A stretch of DNA of 64,000 bases from Chloroflexota bacterium (GCA_016191845.1 JACPVF010000007.1:434001-498000); one strand, 5' to 3'. Positions 16,304 through 25,342 are shown, counted from the stretch's first letter. A program made the numbers and translations. Notes: generated by a model from the sequence alone, not told the origin.

Positions 16304-16867
16304 ATGAACACCGTCTTGATCGAACGCAGCCTGCCCACAGGCCAAACCGTCCAACTGGTACAGGGCGACCTGACCGCCGAGCAGGTGGACGCCATCGTCA
16401 ACGCGGCCAACAAACACCTGGCGCACGGCGGCGGCGTGGCCTGGGCCATCGTGCGGAAGGGCGGCGAGGTCATCCAACAGGAAAGCGACGAGTGGATCCG
16501 CGCCCACGGCCCTGTCAGCCATGCCCATCCTGCCTGGACCTCGGGCGGGCTCCTGCCTGCGAAATACGTGATCCACGCGGTGGGCCCCGTCTGGGGCGAT
16601 GGCGACGAGGATGCAAAGCTTTCGGCGGCGGTGCGCGGGTCCCTGCATGTGGCTGATGAATTGGGATTGGCGTCCATTGCGATGCCCGCTATTTCCACAG
16701 GCATCTTTGGTTTTCCCAAAGGCCGTGCCGCAGATGTGACCTTCCGCGCCATCGCGCATTATTTCAGTGAGCACCCTGAATCAGGCCTAGGCCTGGTGCG
16801 CATCGTGCTATTTGACTCTGCCACCATCGATGCGTTCATGGACGTGTGGAAGGAATGGGGCGCTTGA
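16304..16867 (+). CDS. Macrodomain ADP-ribose-binding protein/hydrolase
   Basis: A 187-residue single macrodomain related to YmdB/MacroD-type O-acetyl-ADP-ribose deacetylases, which remove ADP-ribose from proteins, nucleic acids or acetyl groups. It shows GDLTAEQVDAIVNAANKHL, then AHGGGVAWAI (substrate loop), KYVIHAVGPVW and the phosphate-binding loop PAISTGIFGFP. Its 3' end overlaps the start of the TrmH-type methyltransferase gene (stop TGA overlaps the TTG start), so both are co-translated. The pair might link NAD metabolism to RNA modification, but that is speculation. Confidence 0.92.
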   Translation: MNTVLIERSLPTGQTVQLVQGDLTAEQVDAIVNAANKHLAHGGGVAWAIVRKGGEVIQQESDEWIRAHGPVSHAHPAWTSGGLLPAKYVIHAVGPVWGDGDEDAKLSAAVRGSLHVADELGLASIAMPAISTGIFGFPKGRAADVTFRAIAHYFSEHPESGLGLVRIVLFDSATIDAFMDVWKEWGA

Positions 16868-17634
16868 TCACCTCGGCTCAGAACCCAAAACTGAAACTGG
16901 TCCGTTCCCTGCTCGGACGTGCAAAGGAACGCCGCGAGGCGGGCGCGTTCGTGGCCGAAGGCGTGCGGCTGGTAGAGGAAGCAGTAAATAGCAACTGGGT
17001 TTTCCGCTTTGCGCTATATGACACAACTCTGAGTGAGCGTGGGCTGTCGCTGGTCAAGACTCTACAATCGCGCGGTGTGGAATGCGAAGAGATCGCGCCC
17101 GAGTTGATGAAGTCGCTCAGCGAGACCGAAACCCCGCAAGGCATTCTGGCCGTTTTACCCTTCACCGATCTACCGATTCCCGATTCTCCAACTTTCCTCC
17201 TCATTCCTGACCAGATCCGTGACCCTGGCAACTTGGGCACGTTGATCCGCTCTGCGGCGGCGGCGGGGGTTCAGGCCGTGCTGCTTCCACCCGAGACGAC
17301 TGATGCCTTCGCACCGAAGGTGGTCCGCGCGGGGATGGGCGCACATTTTCGGCTGCCGATCCGTGCGATGACGTGGGATGCGATAGAGCAAGTTGTCAGG
17401 TTGGAAAGTTTAAAAGTTTACGTTGCAGACATGGACGGCGTTTCCTGCTGGGAGACCGACCTACACGGACCGTTGATGCTGGTGGTGGGCAGCGAGGCGG
17501 AAGGGGCAAGCGAGTCTGCACGAAAGCTGGCGACGCGGAAGATCTCAATACCTATGTCGGGAAAAGTCGAGTCGCTGAACGCGGGCGTGGCGGGGTCGGT
17601 GTTGATGTTCGAGGTTATGAGACAAAGAATTTAA
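16864..17634 (+). CDS. TrmH/SpoU-family RNA 2'-O-methyltransferase
   Basis: A 256-residue SPOUT methyltransferase acting on the ribose of tRNA or rRNA. The N-terminal L30e-like substrate-binding domain starts LITSAQNPKLKLVRSL, which matches the family N-terminus when read from the TTG at 16864; AAGGA lies 9 nt upstream. In-frame starts at 16846 (GTG) and 16855 (ATG) are alternatives. The SpoU domain has motif 1 LIPDQIRDPGNLGTLIRSA, motif 2 LMLVVGSEAEG and motif 3 IPMSGKVESLNAGVAGSVLMFE, the knotted SAM site. The start overlaps the macrodomain stop. The RNA target is not predictable. Confidence 0.9.
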   Translation: MITSAQNPKLKLVRSLLGRAKERREAGAFVAEGVRLVEEAVNSNWVFRFALYDTTLSERGLSLVKTLQSRGVECEEIAPELMKSLSETETPQGILAVLPFTDLPIPDSPTFLLIPDQIRDPGNLGTLIRSAAAAGVQAVLLPPETTDAFAPKVVRAGMGAHFRLPIRAMTWDAIEQVVRLESLKVYVADMDGVSCWETDLHGPLMLVVGSEAEGASESARKLATRKISIPMSGKVESLNAGVAGSVLMFEVMRQRI

Positions 17635-17700
17635 CACAAAGGGCACAAAGGGTCTCCTTGGCATCCTTCGTGTCTTTTATGTTTACAAGGAAATCTTTCA

Positions 17701-18909
17701 ATGAAAATTCGCTCTATTACCTATTTTTGTAACCCACAATTTCCGTTAGACGAACAGATTCTGCAACAGGCGGGGGATTTTTTGATGCAGGCCAGGGCTG
17801 CCTTTCAGACGGAAGGCTACGAAGTGCAGACCACGCGCATGGCGACCACGCCGTTTCCACGCTTGTTGGGCGATCACATCGACCAGTTGCCGAAGTTCGC
17901 TGCGGACTTATCGAAGCTGTTACCTGAGTTCAACATTGCGTATGCTGCGCTGGGGCCCGCCCTGCCCGAGTCGCCGCGCAGCTATGAGCTGATCCCCGAG
18001 GCCATCGCCACCTCGCAGAATATTTTCTTCAGCGGCGTGATGGCTGATGCGCGCGGCATCCACATGGACGCGCTGCGTGCCTGCGCCGAGGTCATCGTGC
18101 GTTGTGCACCCATCGACCCGAACGGCTTTGCCAACCTGAACTTCGCCGCGCTGGCTAACGTCCCTGCGGGCGCGCCGTTTTTCCCTGCCGCGTATCACGA
18201 CGGCGACGAACCCATGTTCGCGGTGGCGGTCGAGTCAGCAGATCTGGCGGTGGACGCTTTCAGCGGCGCATCCAGCCTCGAAGACGGCCGCCAGGCCCTG
18301 GTCCGCGAGATCGAACGGCACGGGCAGGCCATCGCCAAAGTCGCGGCCACCCGCCTGTGGCACGTCCCGTTTGGCGGCATCGACTTCTCGCTGGCGCCCT
18401 TCCCCGACGACGCGCATTCGCTGGGCGGCGCCGTCGAACGCATGGGTGTTCCGCGCATCGGCCTGCATGGGTCGGTTGCTGCCGCCGTGCTGCTGACCGA
18501 GGCCATCGACCGCGCTGACTTCCCGCACACGGGCTTTAGCGGATTTATGCAGCCTGTGCTCGAAGACTCGGTGCTGGCCCGCCGCGCCGCCGACGGCACG
18601 CTGACCGTGAAGGATGCGCTGCTCTACTCGACGGTATGCGGCACGGGCCTGGACACGGTGCCGCTCCCAGGCGACACCCGCGCCGAGCAGTTGGTCCCGT
18701 TATTGTTGGACCTCTCCGCCCTGGCCCTGCGTCTCGACAAGCCGCTGACCGCGCGCCTGATGCCCATCCCTGGCAAAGGGGCAGGCGACGAGACTACCTT
18801 CGATTTCGGGTTCTTCGCCAACAGCCGTGTGATGAAATTGGATGCGGAAGCCTTGTCTGCACCGATGATGACTGGTGCGTTGATCCCCCTCAATCCACGT
18901 AAGAAATAA
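17701..18909 (+). CDS. DUF711 family protein
   Basis: A 402-residue cytosolic protein of the DUF711 (UPF0210-related) family, which starts with the characteristic MKIRSITYF. The family is related in fold to pyruvate-formate-lyase-like proteins but has no assigned reaction. Segments such as FANLNFAALANVPAGAPFFPA and GGIDFSLAPFPD are conserved-looking. AAGGAAA precedes the ATG at 17701. It is 66 nt after the TrmH-type gene; that gap contains a short direct repeat (CACAAAGGG twice) and no clear promoter. A strong bidirectional terminator follows. Confidence 0.82.
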   Translation: MKIRSITYFCNPQFPLDEQILQQAGDFLMQARAAFQTEGYEVQTTRMATTPFPRLLGDHIDQLPKFAADLSKLLPEFNIAYAALGPALPESPRSYELIPEAIATSQNIFFSGVMADARGIHMDALRACAEVIVRCAPIDPNGFANLNFAALANVPAGAPFFPAAYHDGDEPMFAVAVESADLAVDAFSGASSLEDGRQALVREIERHGQAIAKVAATRLWHVPFGGIDFSLAPFPDDAHSLGGAVERMGVPRIGLHGSVAAAVLLTEAIDRADFPHTGFSGFMQPVLEDSVLARRAADGTLTVKDALLYSTVCGTGLDTVPLPGDTRAEQLVPLLLDLSALALRLDKPLTARLMPIPGKGAGDETTFDFGFFANSRVMKLDAEALSAPMMTGALIPLNPRKK

Positions 18910-18912
18910 ATT

Positions 18913-18947
18913 ATTATAGGGGCGACCCGACGGGTCGCCCCTATAAT
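18913..18947. terminator. Bidirectional terminator
   Basis: Perfect 16-bp stem ATTATAGGGGCGACCC / GGGTCGCCCCTATAAT with a 3-nt loop, between the convergent DUF711 and ArsR-DUF2087 genes. The minus-strand stop codon lies within it. Confidence 0.9.
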
Positions 18948-19498
18948 TCTCGCCAATAATCTCCACCCCCACCTTCGCGTTTCATTAATCCATAACCGAC
19001 CAGTTCGCGCCGCAGAGTGGCCGTGTCTTCGTGGTAGCCGCTCAAGATCTCGTTGACTTGCTTCTCGCTGTAACGCTTGCCGACCTTGAAGGCTTTGGCC
19101 ACGTAACGCAACACGGCCTCCAGCTTTTTGCGCTGGGCAGGGATGGTCTTGAGGCTGCCGTCCTTGCGCGCATAATCGTTGATGACCTTCTGGTCGTAGG
19201 CGTCGAGATCCACGTCGGCGATGGAGGCGGAAAGATCCTCGCTGGAGAACAGGCTGCGCGATTTGCTCTCCAGCGCATCCTTCTCCAATTGGTAGACGTT
19301 GTAATAACTCTGCGTACGGGCGCTGACCAGTCCTGCCTCGGCCAGCCGCGCCAGGTGATGCGACACGGTCGAGGCTTTCAGGTCGAGCAGGGCGGCCAAT
19401 TCCTCCACGCTGTATGGACGCTGGGCCAGCAATCCGACAATCTTGAGGCGGTTGGCATCGGCCAGGGCTTTGAAGAAATTGACCATTTCCTCGCTCAT
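18941..19498 (-). CDS. ArsR-type winged-helix regulator with C-terminal DUF2087 (copy 2)
   Basis: A 185-residue transcription factor. The N-terminal winged helix has ALADANRLKIVGLLAQRPYSVEELAALLDLKASTVSHHLARL, where ASTVSHHL is the recognition helix of ArsR-type repressors. The C-terminal part (about residues 100-185) is DUF2087, ending in the family RRELVGYGLMKRE...YWRE. No metal-binding CxC motif is present, so the signal is not an obvious metal. The ATG overlaps the stop of the paralogue upstream (ATGA), giving strict translational coupling. The two copies may form a heterodimer. Confidence 0.88.
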   Translation of the reverse strand: MSEEMVNFFKALADANRLKIVGLLAQRPYSVEELAALLDLKASTVSHHLARLAEAGLVSARTQSYYNVYQLEKDALESKSRSLFSSEDLSASIADVDLDAYDQKVINDYARKDGSLKTIPAQRKKLEAVLRYVAKAFKVGKRYSEKQVNEILSGYHEDTATLRRELVGYGLMKREGGGGDYWREL

Positions 19499-20046
19499 GA
19501 CACTCTCCAATAACGCGAGCCATCGCTTTCGCGGGCCAGCAGGTTGGAGTCAATCAGGTCGCGGCGCAAACCCGAGGTATCGAGGTGGAAGCGGCGCAGG
19601 ATGGTGTTGACTTCCTTTTCTGTGTAGTTGACGCCGGGCGTAAAGGCCGTTACCAGGTATTCGAGGATGGCACGCAACTTGGCGGGCTGGGAGGGGATCT
19701 GCTTGATGCTACCGTCCTTGTTGAGATGCGCAGTCAGCACCTTGCGGGACTTTGCATCCAGTTCGGGCGCGGGCGTGTAGCTCTCGCGTTCAGCTTTAGC
19801 GAACTGCCGCTTGGACAGTGCTTCCATGCCGCTTTCGTCCAGCTCGTAGATGTCCTCATTCTTGCGGACGACACCCACAAAGTGCAGAAATTCCAGATGG
19901 TCGAACGCATCGCGGACGGGCATACCGAGTTCGGCAGCCACATCGGCAACGCGCGCGGAACGTTGGGCCAGCACGCCAATGATCCGCAGACGGTCGGCGT
20001 CAGACATGGCTTTGACAAAGTCGAGCATTCCAGAATTTTCATTCAT
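19495..20046 (-). CDS. Winged-helix regulator with C-terminal DUF2087 (copy 1)
   Basis: A 183-residue paralogue of the following gene. Its N-terminal helix-turn-helix (AMSDADRLRIIGVLAQRSARVADVAAELGM) is more diverged than that of copy 2, and the DUF2087 part contains KDGSIKQIPSQPAKLRAILEYL and ends SRYWRVS. The ribosome site is weak (GGAAG). Two overlapping perfect 10-bp palindromes lie 25-42 nt upstream and are the likely autoregulatory operator. The gene heads a two-gene operon divergent from ilvE. The effector is unknown. Confidence 0.85.
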   Translation of the reverse strand: MNENSGMLDFVKAMSDADRLRIIGVLAQRSARVADVAAELGMPVRDAFDHLEFLHFVGVVRKNEDIYELDESGMEALSKRQFAKAERESYTPAPELDAKSRKVLTAHLNKDGSIKQIPSQPAKLRAILEYLVTAFTPGVNYTEKEVNTILRRFHLDTSGLRRDLIDSNLLARESDGSRYWRVS

Positions 20047-20070
20047 TTTTCACTTCCGTAAATTTAATTC

Positions 20071-20088
20071 GATAATTATCTAATTAGA
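20071..20088. promoter_or_regulatory. Overlapping twin palindromes, likely ArsR-DUF2087 operator
   Basis: GATAATTATC (20071-20080) and TCTAATTAGA (20079-20088) are each perfect 10-bp palindromes and overlap by 2 bp. They lie in an AT-rich patch between the regulator operon and ilvE, so one site could control both directions. Confidence 0.55.
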
Positions 20089-20217
20089 TTCTAGCAAGAT
20101 TCAGCGGGGTGTCAAGAGGCAATTTAAACGGGATCAGGCACGGGGTCCACGAACCATGCCAGGATAATGCGGGTTATAATTTTAGTGCAAGCAAATCCAC
20201 TCACTCGGAGGTATTCT

Positions 20218-21135
20218 GTGACAGGAGAGAGTCATGCGTTCTTCGAAGGGAAGATCGTCCCTTTTTCAGAAGCAAAGGTCAGCATCGCGTCACATGCCTT
20301 TTTATATGGCACGTCGGTTTTTGGCGGCATGCGCGCTTATTGGAACGAGGAGCAGAAAAAGCTCTTCGTCTTTCGCCCTTTTGATCACTTTCGCCGTTTA
20401 TTGAATTCAGGTCGCATGCTGCGCATGCAGGTGGACTACGATGAAGAAAGCCTGACCCAATTGCTGCTGGACCTGCTCCGCACCGACAACTGGCAGCGCG
20501 ATGTGTACATCCGTCCCACCATTTACAAAGCAGATATCGGCATCGGCGTGCGATTGCACGATCTGCGCGATGATCTGAGCATTTTTGTTTTACCCTTTGA
20601 CAAATACGTCAAGAACGACAGCAACGCGCACGTGACATTTTCCTCGTGGCGGCGCATCGACGACAATGTCATTCCCGCGCGGGCCAAGGTGGCGGGCGCC
20701 TACGCCAACTCGGCGCTGATCAAAACGGACGCAAACCTGGCGGGCTTCGACGAGGCGTTGGTCCTCGACCATAACGGACACGTCTCAGAAGGCTCGGCCA
20801 TGAACATCTTCATGGTGCGCGACGGGGTACTGGTCACGCCGCCGATCACCGACAACATCCTCGAAGGCATCACGCGCCGTTCGATCATCGAACTGGCTCA
20901 AAAGGAGCTGGGGCTCCAGGTGGTGGAACGCACCATCGATCGCACCGAGATTTTCCTGGCCGAAGAGTTGTTCATGACGGGCACTGCCGCCCAGGTGGTG
21001 GTCGTCACGAAGGTGGACCACCGTCCCGTGGGGCGCGGCGAGATGGGACCGATCGCCTCGAAGCTGCGCACGATGTTCGATGACATCGTACGCGGGAAGA
21101 ATCCCAAATACGCGCACTGGAACACGGCAGCATAA
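20218..21135 (+). CDS. ilvE: Branched-chain amino acid aminotransferase
   Basis: A 305-residue fold-type IV PLP aminotransferase that interconverts Leu/Ile/Val and their 2-oxo acids. Lys157 in RAKVAGAY is the expected PLP lysine. Other family motifs are HAFLYGTSVFGGMRAY (substrate loop), FDEALVLDHNGHVSEGSAMNIFMV (PLP phosphate and glutamate site) and FMTGTAAQVVVV. The GTG at 20218 is chosen because GGAGG lies 6 nt upstream and the homology begins there. A TATAAT occurs at 20175-20180 without a good -35. A terminator follows at once. Confidence 0.93.
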   Translation: MTGESHAFFEGKIVPFSEAKVSIASHAFLYGTSVFGGMRAYWNEEQKKLFVFRPFDHFRRLLNSGRMLRMQVDYDEESLTQLLLDLLRTDNWQRDVYIRPTIYKADIGIGVRLHDLRDDLSIFVLPFDKYVKNDSNAHVTFSSWRRIDDNVIPARAKVAGAYANSALIKTDANLAGFDEALVLDHNGHVSEGSAMNIFMVRDGVLVTPPITDNILEGITRRSIIELAQKELGLQVVERTIDRTEIFLAEELFMTGTAAQVVVVTKVDHRPVGRGEMGPIASKLRTMFDDIVRGKNPKYAHWNTAA

Positions 21136-21138
21136 ATT

Positions 21139-21175
21139 AAATGAGCGCATCTACAAAGGATGCGCTCATTTTTTA
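21139..21175 (+). terminator. Terminator of ilvE
   Basis: 13-bp stem AAATGAGCGCATC / GATGCGCTCATTT with a 7-nt loop and T run. Confidence 0.9.
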
Positions 21176-21182
21176 TTCGCTA

Positions 21183-21992
21183 CTACTGGATGTATTTTCC
21201 CAGCAGCCCGTTCGGATCAATAATGTCCTTCAGGGCGCTGTAGGGTATCGTGACCGTCTGCGGACCCGCCGCATAGGCTGCGACCTGATATTCATCGAAG
21301 GTGATAAGCAGGCCGTCGGCGGTGATGTTCCAACTCTTGTAATTCTCAGGCGTGGGGTCCGCGCCGGTGAAGAACGTCGGATCGAAGCCGATATCTCGGG
21401 CAGACAGGTCCGTCTTGCTTATGTCGGAAAGGATTTGCAGGTAGTTCGAGCCGGGCAGGAAAAGTTTATCGAGCGTGACTTCCTTGCCCGTTTCGAGATT
21501 GAAGGTGACCGTCTTGCTGAAGTGATACGGGTGCGCCGCGCCGTCCGTGTAGCCCATGACGTTGAACTTGACGCTATAGATGTAACCTGACGGCGAGAGC
21601 AGCTCATATTTCACGTCGAACGAACTACCCGCAACGATGGGCGTCGCAGGCTGGTCTTTCATACTATCCTTGAAGCCATTCACCATCTCATTCACGGTCA
21701 TCTGCATGGATACATTGAACTCGAGCACACGACCGTCGTCCACGCCTTCCAGAGTGGGCGTTTCGGTGGTGATGGTGTATTTGGGTGCGTCATTCGATTC
21801 ACTGGCGCTGACGGTGGTGAATCTCACCTGTTCATAGAGCGGGACCTCGGTGGGAGTGAGCGTGGCCTGCTCGACAGGTGGAATCGTCGAAACGGGAGCA
21901 ACCGTCGGCGCGGAAGGCTGGGTCAGGGTACAAGCCGCGGCGCTGAAGGCCAGCGTCAACAGGACAGATATCATTTTTTGTCTTGCATCCAT
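21183..21992 (-). CDS. Lipoprotein of the DUF3298/RsiV-like family (copy 2)
   Basis: A 269-residue secreted protein. The signal peptide ends in a lipobox-like SAAAC, followed by a Thr/Pro-rich linker. The body resembles DUF4163/DUF3298 (PdaC/RsiV-like) domains: FDVKYELLS...YIYSVKFNVMGYTDGAAHPYHF, then FNLETGKEVTLDKLFL and the C-terminal ITFDEYQVAAYAAGPQTVTIPYSALKDII. In RsiV the related domain binds lysozyme; here the ligand is unknown. It is a tandem paralogue of the gene at 22015 (22-nt gap) and the last gene of the run that begins at the helicase. A GAGAGG site precedes the ATG. Confidence 0.78.
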   Translation of the reverse strand: MDARQKMISVLLTLAFSAAACTLTQPSAPTVAPVSTIPPVEQATLTPTEVPLYEQVRFTTVSASESNDAPKYTITTETPTLEGVDDGRVLEFNVSMQMTVNEMVNGFKDSMKDQPATPIVAGSSFDVKYELLSPSGYIYSVKFNVMGYTDGAAHPYHFSKTVTFNLETGKEVTLDKLFLPGSNYLQILSDISKTDLSARDIGFDPTFFTGADPTPENYKSWNITADGLLITFDEYQVAAYAAGPQTVTIPYSALKDIIDPNGLLGKYIQ

Positions 21993-22014
21993 ACAAATTT
22001 CCTCTCGAAATAAC

Positions 22015-22785
22015 CTATTTGACGTATTTTCCCAGCGGACCCTGCGGATCGATGAGGTCCTTCAGGGTGCTGTAAGGCACGGTGACGGCCTGCTGACCGG
22101 CGGCGTAATCGGCCACCTGATATTCGTCGAAAGTGATGACCAGGCCGTCGGCGGTGATGTTCCAGTGTTGATAATTTTCAGGGGACGGGTCTGCTCCGCT
22201 GGCAAAGGCCTCGAAGCCGATCTTGCGCGAGGCCAATTCGGTAGCGCAATACGCGGACAGGGTCTGTAGATAATTGGAACCTGCCAGGAAGAGCGAATCG
22301 AGCTGGACTTCCTGTCCTGTCTCGATGTTGAAGTTAATCGTGACGATGTTATGGAAGGGCTGCGGTTCGCCATCGGCATAACCCGCGATGAGATATTTGA
22401 GGCTGATGATCTCCCCGGGCAGAGAGACCAACTCGTAGCGAACATCCAGCGTGCTGCCGCCGCTAACCGGCTCGGCGGGCATGCCCTGCAAGGCCCCCTT
22501 GAGTTCACCGACGAATAATTGATAGTCGGCATAGGTCAGGTCATTGAAGGCCTTCACGCGCGGATCGTCGACCCCGATAATGGTGGGCACGTCGGCGGTG
22601 ATTTTGTATCTCGGAGCCTCGCCCGACTCTTCGAAGTGCAGCGGACTGACGCTCACCTGTTGGCTGAGCGGGCGGGATGGATCGACCACACGGGGCGAGG
22701 TGGATGTCGAAGACGGAGAACAGGCCGCAAGGACCAGGGTCAGGATGAAAAGCATGACGAGCAGGTTGAAACGATGAGATTTCAT
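22015..22785 (-). CDS. Lipoprotein of the DUF3298/RsiV-like family (copy 1)
   Basis: A 256-residue paralogue of the next gene. The signal peptide LLVMLFILTLVLAAC places the lipid on Cys21. The mature part has LDVRYELVS, YADGEPQPFHNIVTINFNIETGQEVQLDSLFL, the shared SPENYQHWNITADGLVITF segment and the end VTVPYSTLKDLIDP. It is more diverged in the first third (different linker) than in the last 150 residues. Its ATG overlaps the stop codon of the helicase (ATGA), so it is translated from the helicase mRNA, an unexpected pairing of a nucleic-acid enzyme with a surface lipoprotein. Confidence 0.8.
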   Translation of the reverse strand: MKSHRFNLLVMLFILTLVLAACSPSSTSTSPRVVDPSRPLSQQVSVSPLHFEESGEAPRYKITADVPTIIGVDDPRVKAFNDLTYADYQLFVGELKGALQGMPAEPVSGGSTLDVRYELVSLPGEIISLKYLIAGYADGEPQPFHNIVTINFNIETGQEVQLDSLFLAGSNYLQTLSAYCATELASRKIGFEAFASGADPSPENYQHWNITADGLVITFDEYQVADYAAGQQAVTVPYSTLKDLIDPQGPLGKYVK

Positions 22786-25337
22786 TGGGTGAGTTCCTTA
22801 AGAATGGAGAGGGTCTCTTGTTTGCCGCCGTAGCCGTTCTCGCCGCCCGGGCCGACGCACGAGGGACAACCGTCGGCGCATTCACATTGGCTGACGAGTT
22901 CCAGCGCACGGCGCATCAGGTCGTCGTGAATCTCGAACAGGCGTTGGCTGAATCCGATGCCTGCGGGGACAAGGTCGTACAGCACCACCGATGGGTTGGG
23001 AAAATCCTCGGTCGGGGCGGGCTCGATGTGTGTGCCCAGGTCGCCGCTATCGCACATCAGGAAGAGCGGAGCCAGGTTCCCGAGCACGTAACTCAACCCC
23101 GCCAATCCGCTGCGCATACGGACGTTGGCTTCCACCTTGCGATGGCAGGAGGAGCACAGCGTGGTCAGGTTTTCGAGGCGGTTGGCCTCCTCACGCGAGG
23201 TGAAGGCCTTGAACGGGATTTTGTGATGCACATCGTGCTGACGACCGTTCTCAGGCGCACCGCAGACCTGGCATTTGAATCCGTCTCGGGCGCGGACCTG
23301 CTCACGGATCTTCGCCCAGCCTGGGCCGTAGTCGTTCGGGTCGTTGGTCCAGGCGCCTGCTTCGCGCAACCGCTCGACCATCTCCTCGGAGAGGGTCAGC
23401 CAGTAGCCTGTGGTTTGCAACTCGGAAGGCGGCAGGTCGAGCGGCTCCTGGCCCAGGTTCTCGTGCGTGTACCAACGACGTATCTGAAAGCCCGTCACCT
23501 GCGTGGTGACCTGCAATTCCCCCCAGTTCTTATCCGCGCTTTGACTGTGTTCCTCTCCGCTCAACGCAAGAACTTTGATGGTCGTGCCGCGCATCGGCTC
23601 GGTGTAATAGTCCATGGTGGCGGCGCGGAGGTGCGCGATGCTCTGTTCGAGATCAAGGCTCTCGACGAAATAGGATTGCGCCTCGTGCAGATAGACCGCG
23701 CCCGGGTGAACCATCCAGGCCGCGCTCTCGCCATCCACTGTGCCGACAGTGCGCGGGCCGTCCTCGGTCATGGCCTGCAAGACCACCCCTTGCGGCGACG
23801 CTGAACGCAGCGAGATGTTCGCTGCGGGATACTGGTCGGCCATCCAGAAATACTTGTCGTTCGAGAGATGTGCCTCGTGATTGCTGACCAAAAATTGCAG
23901 AAAATCACCAACCTGCCCGGCACTCAGATGACCAAAGCCTTCATTCGTTTGAAAAGGCAGTTCGAACATGGCACAGCGCAGATGCTCCAGCAGGATCAGC
24001 AGATGGTCAGGGTTGACCAATGCCTGCTCGGGCGAACGGCCAAAGAAATATTCGGGATGATGGGCCAGGAACTGGTCAATGGGATTCGCAGATGCGACCA
24101 GCACCGCCGCCGCGGATTCGAGTCCACGCCCGGCTCGACCCGCCTGCTGCCACGTGGACGAGATGCTGCCCGGGTAGCCGACCAGCACCGCCGCACCCAG
24201 CCCGCCGATGTCGATCCCCAGCTCGAGGGCATTGGTCGCCACCACGGCCTGGACCGAACCATCGCGCAATCCCTGTTCGATCTCGCGGCGCTGCGAGGGG
24301 AGGTAACCTGAGCGATAGCCGCGAATGCGGTCCGCGGCATTCGATATGCGGAATTCGCCGCTCGAATCGCGAATGTCAAATATTGGATTTTGTCCGCCGC
24401 TTTGCAGATAGGTGAGGATCAATTCCACGCTGCGGCGCGAACGCGCGAAGACCACGCTTTGCACATTCTGCGTGATCAAGTCCTGTGTGAGGCGCACCGC
24501 TTCGAGTAGAGAACTTTTGCGCAGACCGAGCGCTTCATCCACGACAGGCGGATTGTAGATCAGGAAGTGACGCGGACCGCGCGCCGAACCGTCCTCGTCG
24601 ATGAGGTGGACGGGCGCTTCGATCAACCGCTCAGCCAGTTCGCGCGGATTTCCAATCGTCGCCGAAGCAAGGATGAACTGTGGCCTGGCACCGTAGAATT
24701 TTGCCACACGCTGGATACGCCGCAGCACGTTGGCCACGTGCGAGCCGAACACGCCGCGATAGGTGTGCGCCTCGTCCACGACGATGAATTTCAGGTTCGT
24801 AAAAAACTCGGCCCAGTTGGTGTGATGCGGCAGGATGCCGGTGTGCAGCATGTCGGGGTTGGTCAACACGACACGTGCCTGCTTGCGGATGGCGGGACGA
24901 TCCTTTTGCGGGGTATCTCCATCGTAAATGGCAGCGGACAGGTCCGCAGGCTGGGCAATGGAAAGGCCAAAGCGTTCCAGCGTGTTGAGTTGGTCCTGGG
25001 CCAGGGCCTTGGTGGGGAAGAGATACAGCGCGCGCGCGCGCGAATCTTCGGTCAGCGCGGATAAGACGGGCAGGTTGTAGGCCAGGGTCTTGCCGCTGGC
25101 CGTGCCGGTGGCGAGGATGATATTCCCGCCGCTACGGACGTGGATCCAGGCCTGGGATTGATGCGAATAAAGGGAATGGATACCAGACGCGATCAAGGCC
25201 TGTTTGACGGGAGCAGGCAGATCGGTCGGCAGGGGGACGGTGGAGGCGGGACGCGGGGGCAGGGTCCGCCAGGCGGCGAAATGCTCCGCCGTCAGCGGGT
25301 CACGTTTCCACAGGTCCAGTAGTGCAGCGAGCGGCAT
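22782..25337 (-). CDS. MrfA/YprA-like DEAH helicase with HNH domain inserted near the zinc-binding C-terminus
   Basis: An 851-residue superfamily 2 helicase resembling MrfA (YprA), a 3'-5' DNA helicase of mitomycin repair. Walker A ATGTASGKT is at 76-84, then VVDEAH (DEAH box), SATIGNP (motif III) and QAGRAGRG (motif VI). The MrfA zinc-binding domain ends in Cys818, Cys820, Cys824 and Cys827 (CECADGCPSC). Between the helicase body and this cluster, residues about 688-740 form an HNH module: CQVC, then HDVHHKIPF and LTTLCSSCHRKV. That is a nuclease-like insertion not present in standard MrfA. It starts 5 nt after the stop of the cyclase gene and overlaps the lipoprotein gene by 4 nt. Confidence 0.9.
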   Translation of the reverse strand: MPLAALLDLWKRDPLTAEHFAAWRTLPPRPASTVPLPTDLPAPVKQALIASGIHSLYSHQSQAWIHVRSGGNIILATGTASGKTLAYNLPVLSALTEDSRARALYLFPTKALAQDQLNTLERFGLSIAQPADLSAAIYDGDTPQKDRPAIRKQARVVLTNPDMLHTGILPHHTNWAEFFTNLKFIVVDEAHTYRGVFGSHVANVLRRIQRVAKFYGARPQFILASATIGNPRELAERLIEAPVHLIDEDGSARGPRHFLIYNPPVVDEALGLRKSSLLEAVRLTQDLITQNVQSVVFARSRRSVELILTYLQSGGQNPIFDIRDSSGEFRISNAADRIRGYRSGYLPSQRREIEQGLRDGSVQAVVATNALELGIDIGGLGAAVLVGYPGSISSTWQQAGRAGRGLESAAAVLVASANPIDQFLAHHPEYFFGRSPEQALVNPDHLLILLEHLRCAMFELPFQTNEGFGHLSAGQVGDFLQFLVSNHEAHLSNDKYFWMADQYPAANISLRSASPQGVVLQAMTEDGPRTVGTVDGESAAWMVHPGAVYLHEAQSYFVESLDLEQSIAHLRAATMDYYTEPMRGTTIKVLALSGEEHSQSADKNWGELQVTTQVTGFQIRRWYTHENLGQEPLDLPPSELQTTGYWLTLSEEMVERLREAGAWTNDPNDYGPGWAKIREQVRARDGFKCQVCGAPENGRQHDVHHKIPFKAFTSREEANRLENLTTLCSSCHRKVEANVRMRSGLAGLSYVLGNLAPLFLMCDSGDLGTHIEPAPTEDFPNPSVVLYDLVPAGIGFSQRLFEIHDDLMRRALELVSQCECADGCPSCVGPGGENGYGGKQETLSILKELTQ

Positions 25338-25342
25338 GAGGG

